Positions 52,110 through 61,343 of a stretch of 64,000 bases of DNA are shown here, piece by piece (position 1 is the first letter of the stretch; the number at the start of each line of letters is the position of its first letter). Under the pieces are notes generated by a model, which saw only the letters and a list, made by a program, of their open reading frames with translations, ran no database searches and was not told where the DNA came from. The position numbers were made by a program, and so were the translations under genes. The DNA is taken from the NCBI RefSeq assembly GCF_014280875.1, contig NZ_JACLAL010000007.1, positions 124,001-188,000 of the forward strand. Reading direction: 5' to 3'. Origin of the DNA: Paenirhizobium daejeonense. GTDB taxonomy: Bacteria > Pseudomonadota > Alphaproteobacteria > Rhizobiales > Rhizobiaceae.

Positions 52110-53453
52110 TCAGCCGGCAGCTTTCCGCGCCGGGGCAGGGCCGTTCTGCCAATTGCCGCCGTCTTCAAGCTCCAGCACTTCGCGAATGCTCTGCCGGCGG
52201 CGGATGGTGCGGAAGTGATCGCCATCGACCAGCACTTCGGCCACGAGATCGCGCGAATTGTAGGTCGATGCCATCGAGGCGCCGTAAGCGCCGGCGCAGT
52301 CGAACGTCAGAAGATCGCCGGCCTTCAGTTCGCCGAGCCCTTCATAGGCGCCGAAATCATCCGAGCTTTCGCAGATCGGCCCGACGATCCGGTAGCGGGG
52401 CGCTGCGGCCGCGCCCTTCGCCTGATGGAACGGTAGAACGGGGTGTTTGGCATCATAAAGCGCGGGGCGCATGAGGTCGTTCATGCCCGCATCGACGATG
52501 GCGACATAACCGTCCTGACCGTCCTTGAGATAAAGCAGTTCGGTGACCAGAAGCCCGGCGCGGCCGACCAGCCAGCGGCCAGGCTCCACGGTCAGCTGAC
52601 AGCCGAGGTTGCCGACGGTCTCGGCGATGATCGAGGCATATTCGGCGATATCCGGACCCGGATTGTCACCGAAGGCGATGCCGATGCCGCCGCCGAGATC
52701 GAGGCGCGGAACTTCGAGCCCCTTGGCACGCAGCGCCGTCACCAGCCCTGCCATCGAGGCGAAGGCGTGGCGGAACGGAGAAAGGTCCTGAACCTGCGAT
52801 CCGATATGAACGGCCAGCCCCTGCACGTCGAGTTCCGGCCGTGCGGCAGCCTTGGCGTAAAGTTCGGGAATGTCGTCGATGGCGATGCCGAACTTGCTGT
52901 CCTTGGTCGCCGTGGTGATCTTGGCGTGGGTCTTGGCGTCGACATCCGGGTTCACACGCAGCGCAATGGTGGCGCGGCGTCCGAGAGAGCGGGCTACCTC
53001 CGCGATCACCTCGATTTCCGCAGCGGATTCAACGTTGATCTGGTGAATGCCGGTTTCGAGAGCATGGGCGATTTCGGCCCGCGTCTTGCCGACACCGGAA
53101 AAGATGATCCGCGAGGATGGCGCGCCGGCAGCCAGCGCTCGCTCCAGTTCACCGCCGGAGACGATGTCCATGCCGCAGCCGAGTTCGGACAGGAGCCGCA
53201 GAACGGCGATGTTGCTGTTCGCCTTCACCGCGAAACAGATGGAAACGCCGATGGGGCTCAGCGCATCGGAAAGAACGGAATAAGCCCAGCGCATCGCCTC
53301 TGCCGAATAGCAGTAGAACGGGGTCGGAACCTGCCTCGCGATGTCGGTAAGACAGAGGCCTTCCACATGCAGTTCGCCGGCGCGATAGTGAAACCACGCC
53401 TGCTGGTCCGACTGAATTTTCCGGGGGGTCGTCATTACCATGTATCGTGTCAT
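52110..53453 (-). CDS. Diaminopimelate decarboxylase-like PLP enzyme (LysA fold III)
   Basis: 447 residues from ATG 53453 (alternatives at 53441 and 53435; none has a strong ribosome site). Alanine-racemase-fold decarboxylase: PLP lysine Lys77 in FAVKANSN, the glycine motif LDLGGGIGIAFG, EPGRWLVG, and the catalytic GPICESSDDFG with the CESxD signature of DAP decarboxylases. LysA decarboxylates the D-centre of meso-diaminopimelate to give lysine; relatives decarboxylate D-ornithine and D-lysine. It leads the operon that ends with D-aminopeptidase and is 131 bases from the peptide-binding gene. A housekeeping lysA is usually elsewhere (near argH) in rhizobia, so this is probably a dedicated catabolic copy. 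That last point is inference. Confidence 0.87.
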   Translation of the reverse strand: MTRYMVMTTPRKIQSDQQAWFHYRAGELHVEGLCLTDIARQVPTPFYCYSAEAMRWAYSVLSDALSPIGVSICFAVKANSNIAVLRLLSELGCGMDIVSGGELERALAAGAPSSRIIFSGVGKTRAEIAHALETGIHQINVESAAEIEVIAEVARSLGRRATIALRVNPDVDAKTHAKITTATKDSKFGIAIDDIPELYAKAAARPELDVQGLAVHIGSQVQDLSPFRHAFASMAGLVTALRAKGLEVPRLDLGGGIGIAFGDNPGPDIAEYASIIAETVGNLGCQLTVEPGRWLVGRAGLLVTELLYLKDGQDGYVAIVDAGMNDLMRPALYDAKHPVLPFHQAKGAAAAPRYRIVGPICESSDDFGAYEGLGELKAGDLLTFDCAGAYGASMASTYNSRDLVAEVLVDGDHFRTIRRRQSIREVLELEDGGNWQNGPAPARKAAG

Positions 53454-53657
53454 CCCATCACGAATGTCGGCCTGTCCGGCCGTCGAATGCGTGAGTGATT
53501 TCAGATATTGTCATGCTTGGGAAATAATTGCTAAAGCCGTCTTATTCATTTTTGATATATGCAAAATGGCTGACATTGATGTTCGTCATTTCCGGGAGGG
53601 GTGGAAAACCGCCAGAACAAAAGCTCTTTTCCCGGCTTCAGGGAGAAGGAACCGGCG

Positions 53658-54581
53658 ATGCGTCTCAACCAGCGCCAGATCGAGGTTTTCAACGCGGTGA
53701 TGGTCAACAAGAGCGTGACGGCCGCCGCCGCCGCACTCGGAACTTCCCAGCCGACGATCAGCCGCGAATTGCGCGAAATGGAACAGCGGATCGGCTTCGA
53801 TCTGTTCCTGCGTTTCGGCAAACGCCTCACGCCCACCAACCAGGCATTGCTGCTGCATGAGGTGGTGCGCCGGTCCTTCGTCGGCATGGACGAGATCAGC
53901 CGCGCGGCATCTGCGATCCGCACCTACAATGCTGCGAACTTCCGCATCGCCACCATTCCGGCCTTCGCCGAATCCGTCATGCCCCGCGTCGCCCAGAGGC
54001 TTCAGAAACAGCGCCCGGCCGTGCATCTCTCCCTCCATTCGCTGGAAGAACTTTCCCTGCAGCACGAGGTATCGACCACCGTCTTCGATCTCGGCGTCAC
54101 CGAGGGACGGTTCGAACAGCAGGGCGTCATCAGCCAGAATATCGAGGTTGGCGAACTGGTCTGCGTGCTGCCGATCGGCCACCCTCTTGCCGGGAAGAAG
54201 GTCCTGATGCCGGAGGATTTAAACAACGAACCCTTCGTCTATTTCTCCCAGGACGACCCCTACAGACGAAAACTGGACGATATCTTCTTCGAGGCTGGCA
54301 TCACCCGCAGCTACGCGGTGGAAACCACGACGGCGGCCAGCGTCTGTTCGATGGTCTCCGCAGGGCTCGGCGTCTCGATCATCAATCCGCTGACCGCCGA
54401 AAACCACATCGGCAAGGGCGTCGTGCTGCGCCGCCTCGGCGTCAGCGTTCCCTATTCGCTCGTGGTCTGGCGCCCCGCCAAGAGCAGCCGCTCGCGGCTG
54501 GCGGAGCGGGTCATCGCCACGCTTTCCGACGTCGCCGCCGAAATGCGCCAGACCCTGCAGGCGGCGTTGAACAGGGAATAG
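53658..54581 (+). CDS. LysR family transcriptional regulator of the second peptide module
   Basis: 307 residues from ATG 53658 (AAGGA seven bases upstream; the in-frame Met at 53601 has none). Winged helix: LNQRQIEVFNAVMVNKSVTAAAAALGTSQPTISRELREME; effector domain with NPLTAENHIGKGVVLRRL. It parallels the LysR at 15361 in start, length and C-terminus (NPLTA...VLRRL), which supports common descent. Divergent from the lysA-like gene by about 200 bases, it probably activates the leftward operon in response to an amino acid such as diaminopimelate or a D-amino acid. Confidence 0.9.
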   Translation: MRLNQRQIEVFNAVMVNKSVTAAAAALGTSQPTISRELREMEQRIGFDLFLRFGKRLTPTNQALLLHEVVRRSFVGMDEISRAASAIRTYNAANFRIATIPAFAESVMPRVAQRLQKQRPAVHLSLHSLEELSLQHEVSTTVFDLGVTEGRFEQQGVISQNIEVGELVCVLPIGHPLAGKKVLMPEDLNNEPFVYFSQDDPYRRKLDDIFFEAGITRSYAVETTTAASVCSMVSAGLGVSIINPLTAENHIGKGVVLRRLGVSVPYSLVVWRPAKSSRSRLAERVIATLSDVAAEMRQTLQAALNRE

Positions 54582-54702
54582 ACAGAAAACCTCGCCGATC
54601 CCGCCCGAGGATCGGAAGCGGGCGTCGCATGCTGCAATCTGCCAATTGAAATCTCCGCGTTTGCGGGCACAATGCCGGCGGTATCTGGAGGAGGATGCTC
54701 GA

Positions 54703-55728
54703 ATGCTGGAAAATGCGCTGGTCTACGATGCGCAGGGCCAGCCGCTCCTGAACGGAAAACTGAATGCTTCCCGGGAGTGGGCTGAGGTCAACGCGTTTTG
54801 CAATAGGGTCTACATGCCGCTCGCGGCGCGGCCGCTGGTAAAGGGAGCGGACCCGAACGCCACCTTGCGCACCCTTTCGATCGGCCGGATCATTCTAAGC
54901 CGCTTCTGCTTTGGCGTGCCGACAAAGGCCGATGAATTCGATCCATCGTCGGGCAACATCATCGTCGTCAACACCATGCGGGGCAGCGTGCGCCATCCGC
55001 TTGCAGATGGTGCCAGCATCGATACCCGTCCCGGCGACAGCTATGTGGTCGATTGCAGCCGCACGGACTACTGGAACGTCGCCAATGGCGACGACCTGCA
55101 GTTCAACCTGACCATCCCCCACAGCCTGATGGAGGAAACGGCGCAGCGATGGTACGGCTTTGTTCCCGAAGACGACCTCTGGAAGAAACGCCTGCTGTTC
55201 GGTCGGGGCAATTCCGCCTGGCTGTCGCTCGTGGACTACGCAACGCGATCCGTCGATGCCCGCGACGACCGCATATCAAGCCCGCTGATCGAAAAGCGCA
55301 TTGAGGAAATGCTGTGCCTGGAGTTGTTGCGCGGATGGGCGGAATGCTCCGGCCTCAACCTCGATACCGGCGCGCGCGGCGCCGCGCCGAGATATGTGCG
55401 CGAGGCGGAACGGCTGATGGAGGAACGGGCGCATGAGGGTCTCTCGGTCATCGAGATTGCCGCCGAAGTCGGCATTTCCGCCCGAAGCCTTTCCGATGGC
55501 TTCAGGCGGTTTCGCGGCATCACGCCGCACGATTACCTGACGGCACGCCGTCTCGACGGCCTGCGCAAGGCGCTGGAGGAAGCACCTCCCGGTGAAACGG
55601 TCTCCTCGATAGGGCTTTCGCGCGGCTATGTGAACCTCACCGCTATGGCCACGAGCTATCGCCGGCGCTTCGGCGAAAGCCCCTATCAGACGCTGCGCAA
55701 CCGCCCGGCCAAGCTCCCGGCGACCTGA
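54703..55728 (+). CDS. AraC family transcriptional regulator
   Basis: 341 residues from ATG 54703, preceded by CTGGAGGAGGATGCTCGA. The N-terminal region is a cupin-like AraC-binding domain of the FeaR type (REWAEVNAFCNRVYMPL, RPGDSYVVDCSRTDYW). The C-terminal double helix-turn-helix is clear: HEGLSVIEIAAEVGISARSLSDGFRRFRGITPHDYLTARRLDGLRKAL and the second half ending FGESPYQTLRNRP. Its target is probably the alcohol dehydrogenase 295 bases downstream or genes elsewhere. The inducer is unknown. Confidence 0.9.
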   Translation: MLENALVYDAQGQPLLNGKLNASREWAEVNAFCNRVYMPLAARPLVKGADPNATLRTLSIGRIILSRFCFGVPTKADEFDPSSGNIIVVNTMRGSVRHPLADGASIDTRPGDSYVVDCSRTDYWNVANGDDLQFNLTIPHSLMEETAQRWYGFVPEDDLWKKRLLFGRGNSAWLSLVDYATRSVDARDDRISSPLIEKRIEEMLCLELLRGWAECSGLNLDTGARGAAPRYVREAERLMEERAHEGLSVIEIAAEVGISARSLSDGFRRFRGITPHDYLTARRLDGLRKALEEAPPGETVSSIGLSRGYVNLTAMATSYRRRFGESPYQTLRNRPAKLPAT

Positions 55729-55744
55729 CAGGCAGGGGGTCCGA

Positions 55745-55767
55745 ACGGGGCCTGACGCCCCGTATTT
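55745..55767 (+). terminator. Hairpin terminator after araC-type gene
   Basis: ACGGGGC (55745-55751) and GCCCCGT (55757-55763) form a perfect 7-bp stem with a CTGAC loop followed by ATTT. A weak U run makes it moderate. Confidence 0.55.
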
Positions 55768-56023
55768 CCTGACTTCCCGAAATCGCAGTTTCTCCGAACG
55801 GCGAGCGCCGGTCCGTTCCGGCGGTGGACTTGTCTTGTCAGCCAATTGCTTCTGTTTTCGATCATCCGCTTCCGTAATGGAGCAAAGCTCGGCCAGCGGC
55901 GATCCTCCCCGTTGGCTATGGTGGCTGCGGGTGTCGTTTTGCACTCCACCATCCGGACAGGAGACCGGTTTGTGCGATCTTTGTAATATCATGCTGAGGG
56001 GCATACCCCCTAGGGAGGATCTG

Positions 56024-57061
56024 ATGAAAGCGCTTGTCTATAATGGACCGGGCAAGAAGGATTGGGTCGAGAAGCCCAAGCCGGTCGTGCAGGAGCCGAC
56101 CGATGTCATCGTGAAAATCACGAAGACGACCATCTGCGGCAGCGACCTGCACATTCTGAAGGGTGATGTACCGACCGTCACCGAGGGACGCACGCTCGGC
56201 CATGAAGGCGTCGGTATCGTCGATGAAGTCGGCAGCGCGGTGCGCAACTTCAGGAAAGGCGATCCCGTCCTGATTTCCTGCATCACATCCTGCGGCTCCT
56301 GCCCCAACTGCAAGCGGCAGCTCTATTCCCATTGCGACGACGGCGGCTGGCAGCTTGGCCATACGGTCGATGGCACGCAGGCCGAATACGTTCGCATCCG
56401 CCATGGCGACAACTCGCTTTATCCGATCCCGGCCGGGGCGGACGAGGAAGCGCTGGTCATGCTCTCTGACATCCTGCCCACGGGTCTGGAAATCGGCGTG
56501 CAGGCGGGCGGTGTGAAGCCGGGTGACACCGTCGCCATCGTCGGCGCGGGTCCGGTCGGCATGTCGGCGCTGCTCACTGCGCAGTTCTACTCGCCGGGCA
56601 AGATCGTGATGATCGACATGGACCCCGCGCGACTGGCGCTCGCCCGCCAGTTCGGCGCTACCGATACGGTGCAGGTTGGCTCTGAGGATGCGGCCGCCAA
56701 GGTCATGGCGATGACCGACGGACGTGGCGTTGATGTTGCCATCGAGGCCGTGGGCGTGCCCGCGACCTTCGATATCTGCCAGAAGATCGTCTCGGCCGGC
56801 GGCAAGATCGCCAATGTCGGCGTTCACGGCAAGCCGGTGGAGCTTCACATCGAAGATCTCTGGATCAAGAATATCAACATCTCGATGGGCCTGGTGAACA
56901 CCAACACCACGCCGATGCTCTTGAAGACGGTGGAGGCCGGCAAGTTCGACCCGAGCAAGCTGATTACCCATCGTTTCGCGCTCGACGAGATCCTCGACGC
57001 CTACGAGGTCTTCGGAAATGCCGCTCGCGAAAAGGCGATGAAGGTCATTCTCGCGGCCTGA
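56024..57061 (+). CDS. Zinc-dependent alcohol dehydrogenase family protein
   Basis: 345 residues from ATG 56024, with TAGGGAGGATCTG as ribosome site; the long upstream frame is discarded. Medium-chain dehydrogenase features: catalytic zinc ligand Cys in TICGSDLHIL (about 37), GHEGVG (about 58-63), structural-zinc cysteines CGSCPNCKRQLYSHC (about 90-104), and the Rossmann motif IVGAGPVGMSALL. The paired family resembles ADHs acting on butanediol-type or secondary alcohols. CCCCCTAGGG just before the ribosome site resembles a CsoR/FrmR-type operator, which would be unusual here. Ends with a strong terminator at 57087. Confidence 0.88.
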   Translation: MKALVYNGPGKKDWVEKPKPVVQEPTDVIVKITKTTICGSDLHILKGDVPTVTEGRTLGHEGVGIVDEVGSAVRNFRKGDPVLISCITSCGSCPNCKRQLYSHCDDGGWQLGHTVDGTQAEYVRIRHGDNSLYPIPAGADEEALVMLSDILPTGLEIGVQAGGVKPGDTVAIVGAGPVGMSALLTAQFYSPGKIVMIDMDPARLALARQFGATDTVQVGSEDAAAKVMAMTDGRGVDVAIEAVGVPATFDICQKIVSAGGKIANVGVHGKPVELHIEDLWIKNINISMGLVNTNTTPMLLKTVEAGKFDPSKLITHRFALDEILDAYEVFGNAAREKAMKVILAA

Positions 57062-57086
57062 GGCCTGGACGGCATCGAATGCAAGC

Positions 57087-57128
57087 GCCACCGGACTCCA
57101 AATAAAAGGACCCGGTGGCTTTCATTTT
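57087..57128 (+). terminator. Rho-independent terminator after the alcohol dehydrogenase gene
   Basis: GCCACCGG (57087-57094) pairs with CCGGTGGC (57112-57119), with an inner TCC/GGA pairing, followed by TTTCATTTTT. A strong intrinsic terminator. Confidence 0.85.
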
Positions 57129-57373
57129 TCAAGTTTCGGCTGGCCCGTCACGGTCTCCGTCAACCGTGCAGCGATGAATGGCCGGAGAAAGATCAGCGCC
57201 GGGGGCCGAGATAGGTGTGCTACAACCAGCAGCTTGCGGGCCACCATGTTCATCGTGGAGTCCTGTCAAATGCGACCACGCCTCACCATTATGTACCAAG
57301 CGGAACTCGCTTGGCGCTTTGCCTAGGTAATCACTTCACTGCCGGGCAATACAGACTCGCTTCTTGATATCGC

Positions 57374-57802
57374 TCATTCTCCGGGAGAAAGAGCTGCTTC
57401 CTTATCCTCAAGACCTGAAGCCGGCCTGGATGCTCTGACGAGCTTTCCTTCCTCTGCCTTGTAAAAATACTGACTAGCCACCAGCCAACCTTTCAGCGGG
57501 CGCAGCGGGGGTATGCAGGTCAGGAACATGAAGGGAATGGTGACGAGGAGATGGACCCACCAGGCGGGCTGGAACTGCACCTCCAGCCAGACACCGAGTG
57601 CCACGCTCGGCACGCACGCAAAGCAGATGACGAAGAATGCCGGACCGTCAGCGGGATCGGCAAAGGAGTAGTCCAGCCCGCACGCCTCGCATCTCTGGTT
57701 GAGCGTCAGAAATCCCTTGAAGAGGTGCCCCTGGCCGCACCGGGGGCAACGACCGCGAATGCCTGTCTGCATCGGGGATAGGGAGGGCCATTCGGTTCGC
57801 AT
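57374..57802 (-). CDS. DUF983 family protein (zinc-ribbon membrane protein)
   Basis: 142 residues from ATG 57802 (AAGGA nine bases upstream; a Met at 57829 is less likely). The N-terminal half has two CxxC pairs, CPRCGQGHLF and CEACGLD, typical of the DUF983 zinc ribbon. Two membrane spans follow (FFVICFACVPSVALGVWLEV and LLVTIPFMFLTCIPPL). In Rhizobiales such proteins have no confirmed function. It lies 154 bases from the MocR stop and carries TGAATGCA boxes upstream of its start, like those at the MocR locus. Confidence 0.85.
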   Translation of the reverse strand: MRTEWPSLSPMQTGIRGRCPRCGQGHLFKGFLTLNQRCEACGLDYSFADPADGPAFFVICFACVPSVALGVWLEVQFQPAWWVHLLVTIPFMFLTCIPPLRPLKGWLVASQYFYKAEEGKLVRASRPASGLEDKEAALSPGE

Positions 57803-57852
57803 GACATCATTCCTTGTCAGAGCGCGCAATCAGGAGCACTCAATATCGATAT

Positions 57853-57888
57853 TGAATGCATTCATTTCAAGCTACATGATTGCATTCA
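57853..57888. promoter_or_regulatory. TGAATGCA boxes upstream of the DUF983 gene
   Basis: TGAATGCATTCA (57853-57864), a perfect palindrome that contains TGAATGCA in both orientations, and TGCATTCA (57881-57888) lie 51-86 bases before the DUF983 start. A separate 14-bp palindrome with core ATCGAT is at 57841-57854. The same octamer occurs at 59504, 59519 and 59614. Confidence 0.45.
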
Positions 57889-57955
57889 ATGAGTCGACAT
57901 GCCAGAACGCCGCAGGCATTACGGCATGCTCCGCGCGACGGCGAAGCGAAACGCC

Positions 57956-59359
57956 TCAGAAGAATGAGCCGGCCATCTCAGGCGAATTGGCCAGCGCATG
58001 GCCCATGAACTCAACTGCTGCCTTGAGTTGCGGGCGCTGGATCGGGCCTCCGAGGCACACCCGGACCGCTTCCGGGGCGGAGCCGTCCACGGCGAAGGCA
58101 TCGCTTGCCACCACGCCGATCCCGGAGGAGCGCATGTGACTGCCGAAGGTGGAGCGCGTCCACCCCCCGGTCAATGGCAGCCATATGTTGAAGCTGATGG
58201 GATCGCCGCGATAGCTGCCCTTCGGCAGAATGTCGGCCACGAGTTTCTGCCGCGCCGCCGTCTCGCTGCGGATGAAGCGCAGGATACTGTCCGCCGTACC
58301 GTCTTCGATCCAGCGGGTGGCAAGCGCCACCGAGAGCGGTGAGGCCATCACATTGTTGGCCCGCATGGCGCTGACGAACGGCCATGCCGCCTTGGTGTCA
58401 GGGGCCACCACATAGGCCAGCCGCAGGCCGGCCCCGATGCATTTGGCAAGGCCGCCGATATGCCAGGTCAGGTCCGGGGCCATGGCCGCGAGCGGCGGCG
58501 GACTATGGAGCGGAATGAAGCCATAGGCGTCGTCCTCGACGATCGGTACGTGATACTTGCGCGCGACCGCGCAGATCTCCTCCCGGCGCTTTTCCGGAAT
58601 TGTGAACGTCATCGGGTTCTGCAGCGTCGGATTGAGATAAAGCGCCTTCGGCTTCTTCATCTCGCAGGCCTCGGCAAAGGCAGCCGGAATGATGCCTTCA
58701 TCGTCCATCGGCAGGCCGGCAATGTTCAGCCGCAACAGGGCGGCGATCGAGCGCATGCCGGGATAGGTTATGTTTTCCGAAAGCACCGTCTCGCCGGGCT
58801 TCGCCAGCATTCCGAAGAGAGCGAGCAGCGTCGGATGGGCGCCGGGCGTCACGAAGATACGCTCCTGGGAGGGCACGAGGCCGCGGCGGCTCAGCCATGC
58901 GGCGGCGGCTTCCTTGTCCATACCCGCACCCCCGAAACCCTGGTAACGCAGGAGCGGCACAAGGTTCGTGGCCACGGATGAGAACCCCTCGCGCATGCGC
59001 GCGATCAGGTCCGGATCATCCGGCTCCGGTGGCATGTTCATGGAGAAGTCTACGACAGACGCCCGGCGCGGATCCGGCATGGCATCCGAGATGAAGCCGC
59101 GACGCTCCCTGTCGGCGCCGCCGGTGACAAAGGTTCCGCGACCGACATGGGTGCTGACGAGGCCCCGCTTCTGAGCCTCCAGATAGCCCCGCGCCACAGT
59201 GGTGAAATCGATTTCGAGCCTTCTGGCGAGTTCCCGCTGCGGCGGCAACCGGTCCCCGACAACCAGATGGCCGCTCCTCAGGTCCATTTCGATGACATCG
59301 GCTATCGCCATGTAGCGAGGGCCGTTGCTGCGGCTGAGGTCGGGGGTCCAGGTCTTCAT
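57956..59359 (-). CDS. MocR-type GntR regulator (PLP aminotransferase-like domain)
   Basis: 467 residues from ATG 59359; a Met four codons earlier (59371) is possible and longer frames are not needed. N-terminal GntR winged helix: YMAIADVIEMDLRSGHLVVGDRLPPQRELARRLEIDFTTVARGYLEAQKRGLVSTHVGRGTFV. From residue about 110 a class I aminotransferase fold follows, with GGLAKCIGAGLRLAYV carrying the putative PLP lysine. MocR proteins use PLP or an external aldimine as sensor and bind spaced direct repeats. It is divergent from the Nit1C cluster and is probably its regulator. This type of regulator for Nit1C has not, to my knowledge, been described. Confidence 0.9.
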   Translation of the reverse strand: MKTWTPDLSRSNGPRYMAIADVIEMDLRSGHLVVGDRLPPQRELARRLEIDFTTVARGYLEAQKRGLVSTHVGRGTFVTGGADRERRGFISDAMPDPRRASVVDFSMNMPPEPDDPDLIARMREGFSSVATNLVPLLRYQGFGGAGMDKEAAAAWLSRRGLVPSQERIFVTPGAHPTLLALFGMLAKPGETVLSENITYPGMRSIAALLRLNIAGLPMDDEGIIPAAFAEACEMKKPKALYLNPTLQNPMTFTIPEKRREEICAVARKYHVPIVEDDAYGFIPLHSPPPLAAMAPDLTWHIGGLAKCIGAGLRLAYVVAPDTKAAWPFVSAMRANNVMASPLSVALATRWIEDGTADSILRFIRSETAARQKLVADILPKGSYRGDPISFNIWLPLTGGWTRSTFGSHMRSSGIGVVASDAFAVDGSAPEAVRVCLGGPIQRPQLKAAVEFMGHALANSPEMAGSFF

Positions 59360-59503
59360 CTCGTGCGGCATCCATTGGTCAGGGCAATGATTGACTGTAT
59401 ATTGTTGCCCGGCATCCATGTCACCTGCGAAAGCACGGACAATGCGACGCATGTTGCGTTGCCCGGAGTGCTGGCCGGTTCGGACGACGCCGGGAAATCG
59501 CAA

Positions 59504-59526
59504 TGAATGCATATTGATTGCATTCA
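59504..59526. promoter_or_regulatory. Inverted TGAATGCA repeat upstream of mocR
   Basis: TGAATGCA (59504-59511) and TGCATTCA (59519-59526), an exact 8-bp inverted repeat with a seven-base spacer, lie about 145-167 bases before the MocR start. Probable binding site of the MocR protein. Confidence 0.6.
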
Positions 59527-59612
59527 TTTTTGATATTGATGATTTCGTTTTCAGCAGGCTTTGCCGCTATTTTTGACTCTTCTCAAGTTTGAGCCAGCTA
59601 TTGACTGTATAT

Positions 59613-59659
59613 TTGAATGCAAAAAATCACGATTTGATTGCAAATTGGGCAAATACAAT
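59613..59659 (+). promoter_or_regulatory. Direct repeats and -10 element upstream of the Nit1C operon
   Basis: TTGAATGCAAA (59613-59623) and TTGATTGCAAA (59634-59644) are near-identical direct repeats 21 bases apart, the spacing used by MocR dimers. A TACAAT -10 (59654-59659) follows directly. The Nit1C operon starts 72 bases later. The arrangement fits activation from just upstream of the promoter. Confidence 0.6.
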
Positions 59660-59730
59660 ACTGGCATACTGCTTGCAATTGAATGGCTGTACCCCACTCC
59701 GGGGCCTGACTTCAAACACAGGAGCCATTC

Positions 59731-60213
59731 ATGCCCGCAGTTACCGCACCGGCCCACGCCGATGGAGATTTCTTCGTCGACTACGAGGAAAAGGTCTTCG
59801 AGGACGTCCAGGCCAAGGAAGGTGAAAAAGCCCTCATCACCTTTCACACCGTCGCCTTCGAGGGATCGATCGGCCTCGTCAACCTGTTGCAGGCGAAGCG
59901 CCTGAAGCGGAAGGGCTTCGAAACCTCCATTCTCCTTTACGGTCCCGGCGTCACGCTCGGCGTGCAGCGCGGCTTTCCCAAGCTCGGAGCCGAAGCCTTT
60001 CCCGGACATCTGAACTTCAACAACCAGCTCAAGGGCTTCATGGAAGAAGGCGGCAAGGTCTATGCCTGCCGGTTCGCGCTTCAGGCGCTTTACGGGCATG
60101 GCGAACCCTCGCTCATTCCTGGCATCCGGCCGATCAATCCGCTCGACGTGCTGGACCTGATCCTGATCCACCGCCGCGACGGCGCCTTCATCCTCGATAC
60201 CTGGACGCTCTGA
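59731..60213 (+). CDS. MSMEG_0572/Sll0783 family protein (Nit1C cluster)
   Basis: 160 residues, starting at ATG 59731 after AGGAGCCATTC. The sequence [65 protein letters not shown] and the [17 protein letters not shown] end match the Sll0783/MSMEG_0572 family, a DsrE-like small protein. In Synechocystis Sll0783 is induced by nitrogen starvation and needed for PHB accumulation. In proteobacteria the cluster has been linked to cyanide assimilation. Its biochemical role is unknown. First gene of the operon. Confidence 0.9.
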   Translation: MPAVTAPAHADGDFFVDYEEKVFEDVQAKEGEKALITFHTVAFEGSIGLVNLLQAKRLKRKGFETSILLYGPGVTLGVQRGFPKLGAEAFPGHLNFNNQLKGFMEEGGKVYACRFALQALYGHGEPSLIPGIRPINPLDVLDLILIHRRDGAFILDTWTL

Positions 60214-60281
60214 CGAGCGTTCGCATAGCCGGAAGGCGGAGTTCATCGGCTCCGCCTCCGCAATTCCAACCGGAGGATCTG

Positions 60282-61343
60282 ATGATGGAGAAAAACACGA
60301 CCATGCGGAAATCGACGGTCAGGGCGGCCGCCGCCCAGATCGCGCCGGACCTGATTTCCCGCGAGAAAACACTGGAGCGCGTACTGGAAACCATCCGGGA
60401 AGCGGCATCCAAGGGGACCGAACTCATCGTCTTTCCGGAGACTTTCGTTCCCTGGTATCCCTATTTCTCCTTCGTGCTGCCGCCGGTGCTTTCCGGCCGC
60501 GAGCATGTTCGCCTCTATGAAGAGGCCGTGACGGTGCCGAGCGCCGCGACCGACGCGGTGGCAAGCGCCGCCCGCGAACACGGCATCGTGGTGGCGCTTG
60601 GCGTCAACGAGCGCGATCACGGCTCCCTCTACAACACCCAGCTTCTCTTCGATGCCGACGGCAAGCTCATCCTGAAGCGGCGCAAGATCACGCCGACCTT
60701 CCATGAGCGGATGATCTGGGGGCAGGGCGACGGCTCGGGATTGACCGTCGTCGAAAGCGGCGTCGGCCGCATCGGCGCTCTCGCCTGCTGGGAACATTAC
60801 AATCCGCTCGCCCGCTACGCGCTGATGGCGCAGCACGAGGAAATCCATGTCGCCCAGTTTCCCGGTTCGATGGTCGGGCCGATCTTCGCCGAGCAGATGG
60901 AGGTGACCATCCGCCATCACGCGCTGGAGAGCGGCTGCTTCGTCGTCAATGCCACCGGCTGGCTCACCGATGAGCAGATCGTCTCGATCACTCCCGACCA
61001 GAGCCTGCAGAAGGCGCTGCGCGGCGGGTGCATGACGGCCATCGTCTCCCCCGAAGGCAAGCATCTCGCTCCCCCGATCACCGAAGGCGAGGGCATCCTG
61101 ATCGCCGATCTCGACATGAGCCTCATCGTCAAGCGCAAGCGGATGATGGACTCGGTCGGCCACTATGCCCGCCCCGAACTGCTGCATCTGGTCATCGACG
61201 GCCGCGCCACGGCGCCGATGGTCGCTTCCCAGAACTCTTTCGAAACCCCGACTGCAAGGAGCAGCAACGATGGAAACCGCGACACGTCCTTCGACCGAGA
61301 TCCTGATCAACGAGTTGCAGTCCTTCGGAGCCAGGCTGGTTGA
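60282..61343 (+). CDS. Nitrilase of the Nit1 type (Nit1C cluster)
   Basis: 353 residues from ATG 60282 (GGAGGATCTG before it). The catalytic set is visible: Glu53 in FPETFVP, Lys135 in [12 protein letters not shown] with Glu142, and Cys169 in [10 protein letters not shown]. The WEHYNPL context marks nitrilases that make acids from nitriles, branch 1. It converts R-CN to R-COOH and ammonia. The frame runs 74 bases past the start of the radical SAM gene, an unusually long overlap, and the last 25 residues are polar and poorly conserved in appearance; a shorter real end would require a frameshift, which cannot be seen here. Confidence 0.92.
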   Translation: MMEKNTTMRKSTVRAAAAQIAPDLISREKTLERVLETIREAASKGTELIVFPETFVPWYPYFSFVLPPVLSGREHVRLYEEAVTVPSAATDAVASAAREHGIVVALGVNERDHGSLYNTQLLFDADGKLILKRRKITPTFHERMIWGQGDGSGLTVVESGVGRIGALACWEHYNPLARYALMAQHEEIHVAQFPGSMVGPIFAEQMEVTIRHHALESGCFVVNATGWLTDEQIVSITPDQSLQKALRGGCMTAIVSPEGKHLAPPITEGEGILIADLDMSLIVKRKRMMDSVGHYARPELLHLVIDGRATAPMVASQNSFETPTARSSNDGNRDTSFDRDPDQRVAVLRSQAG

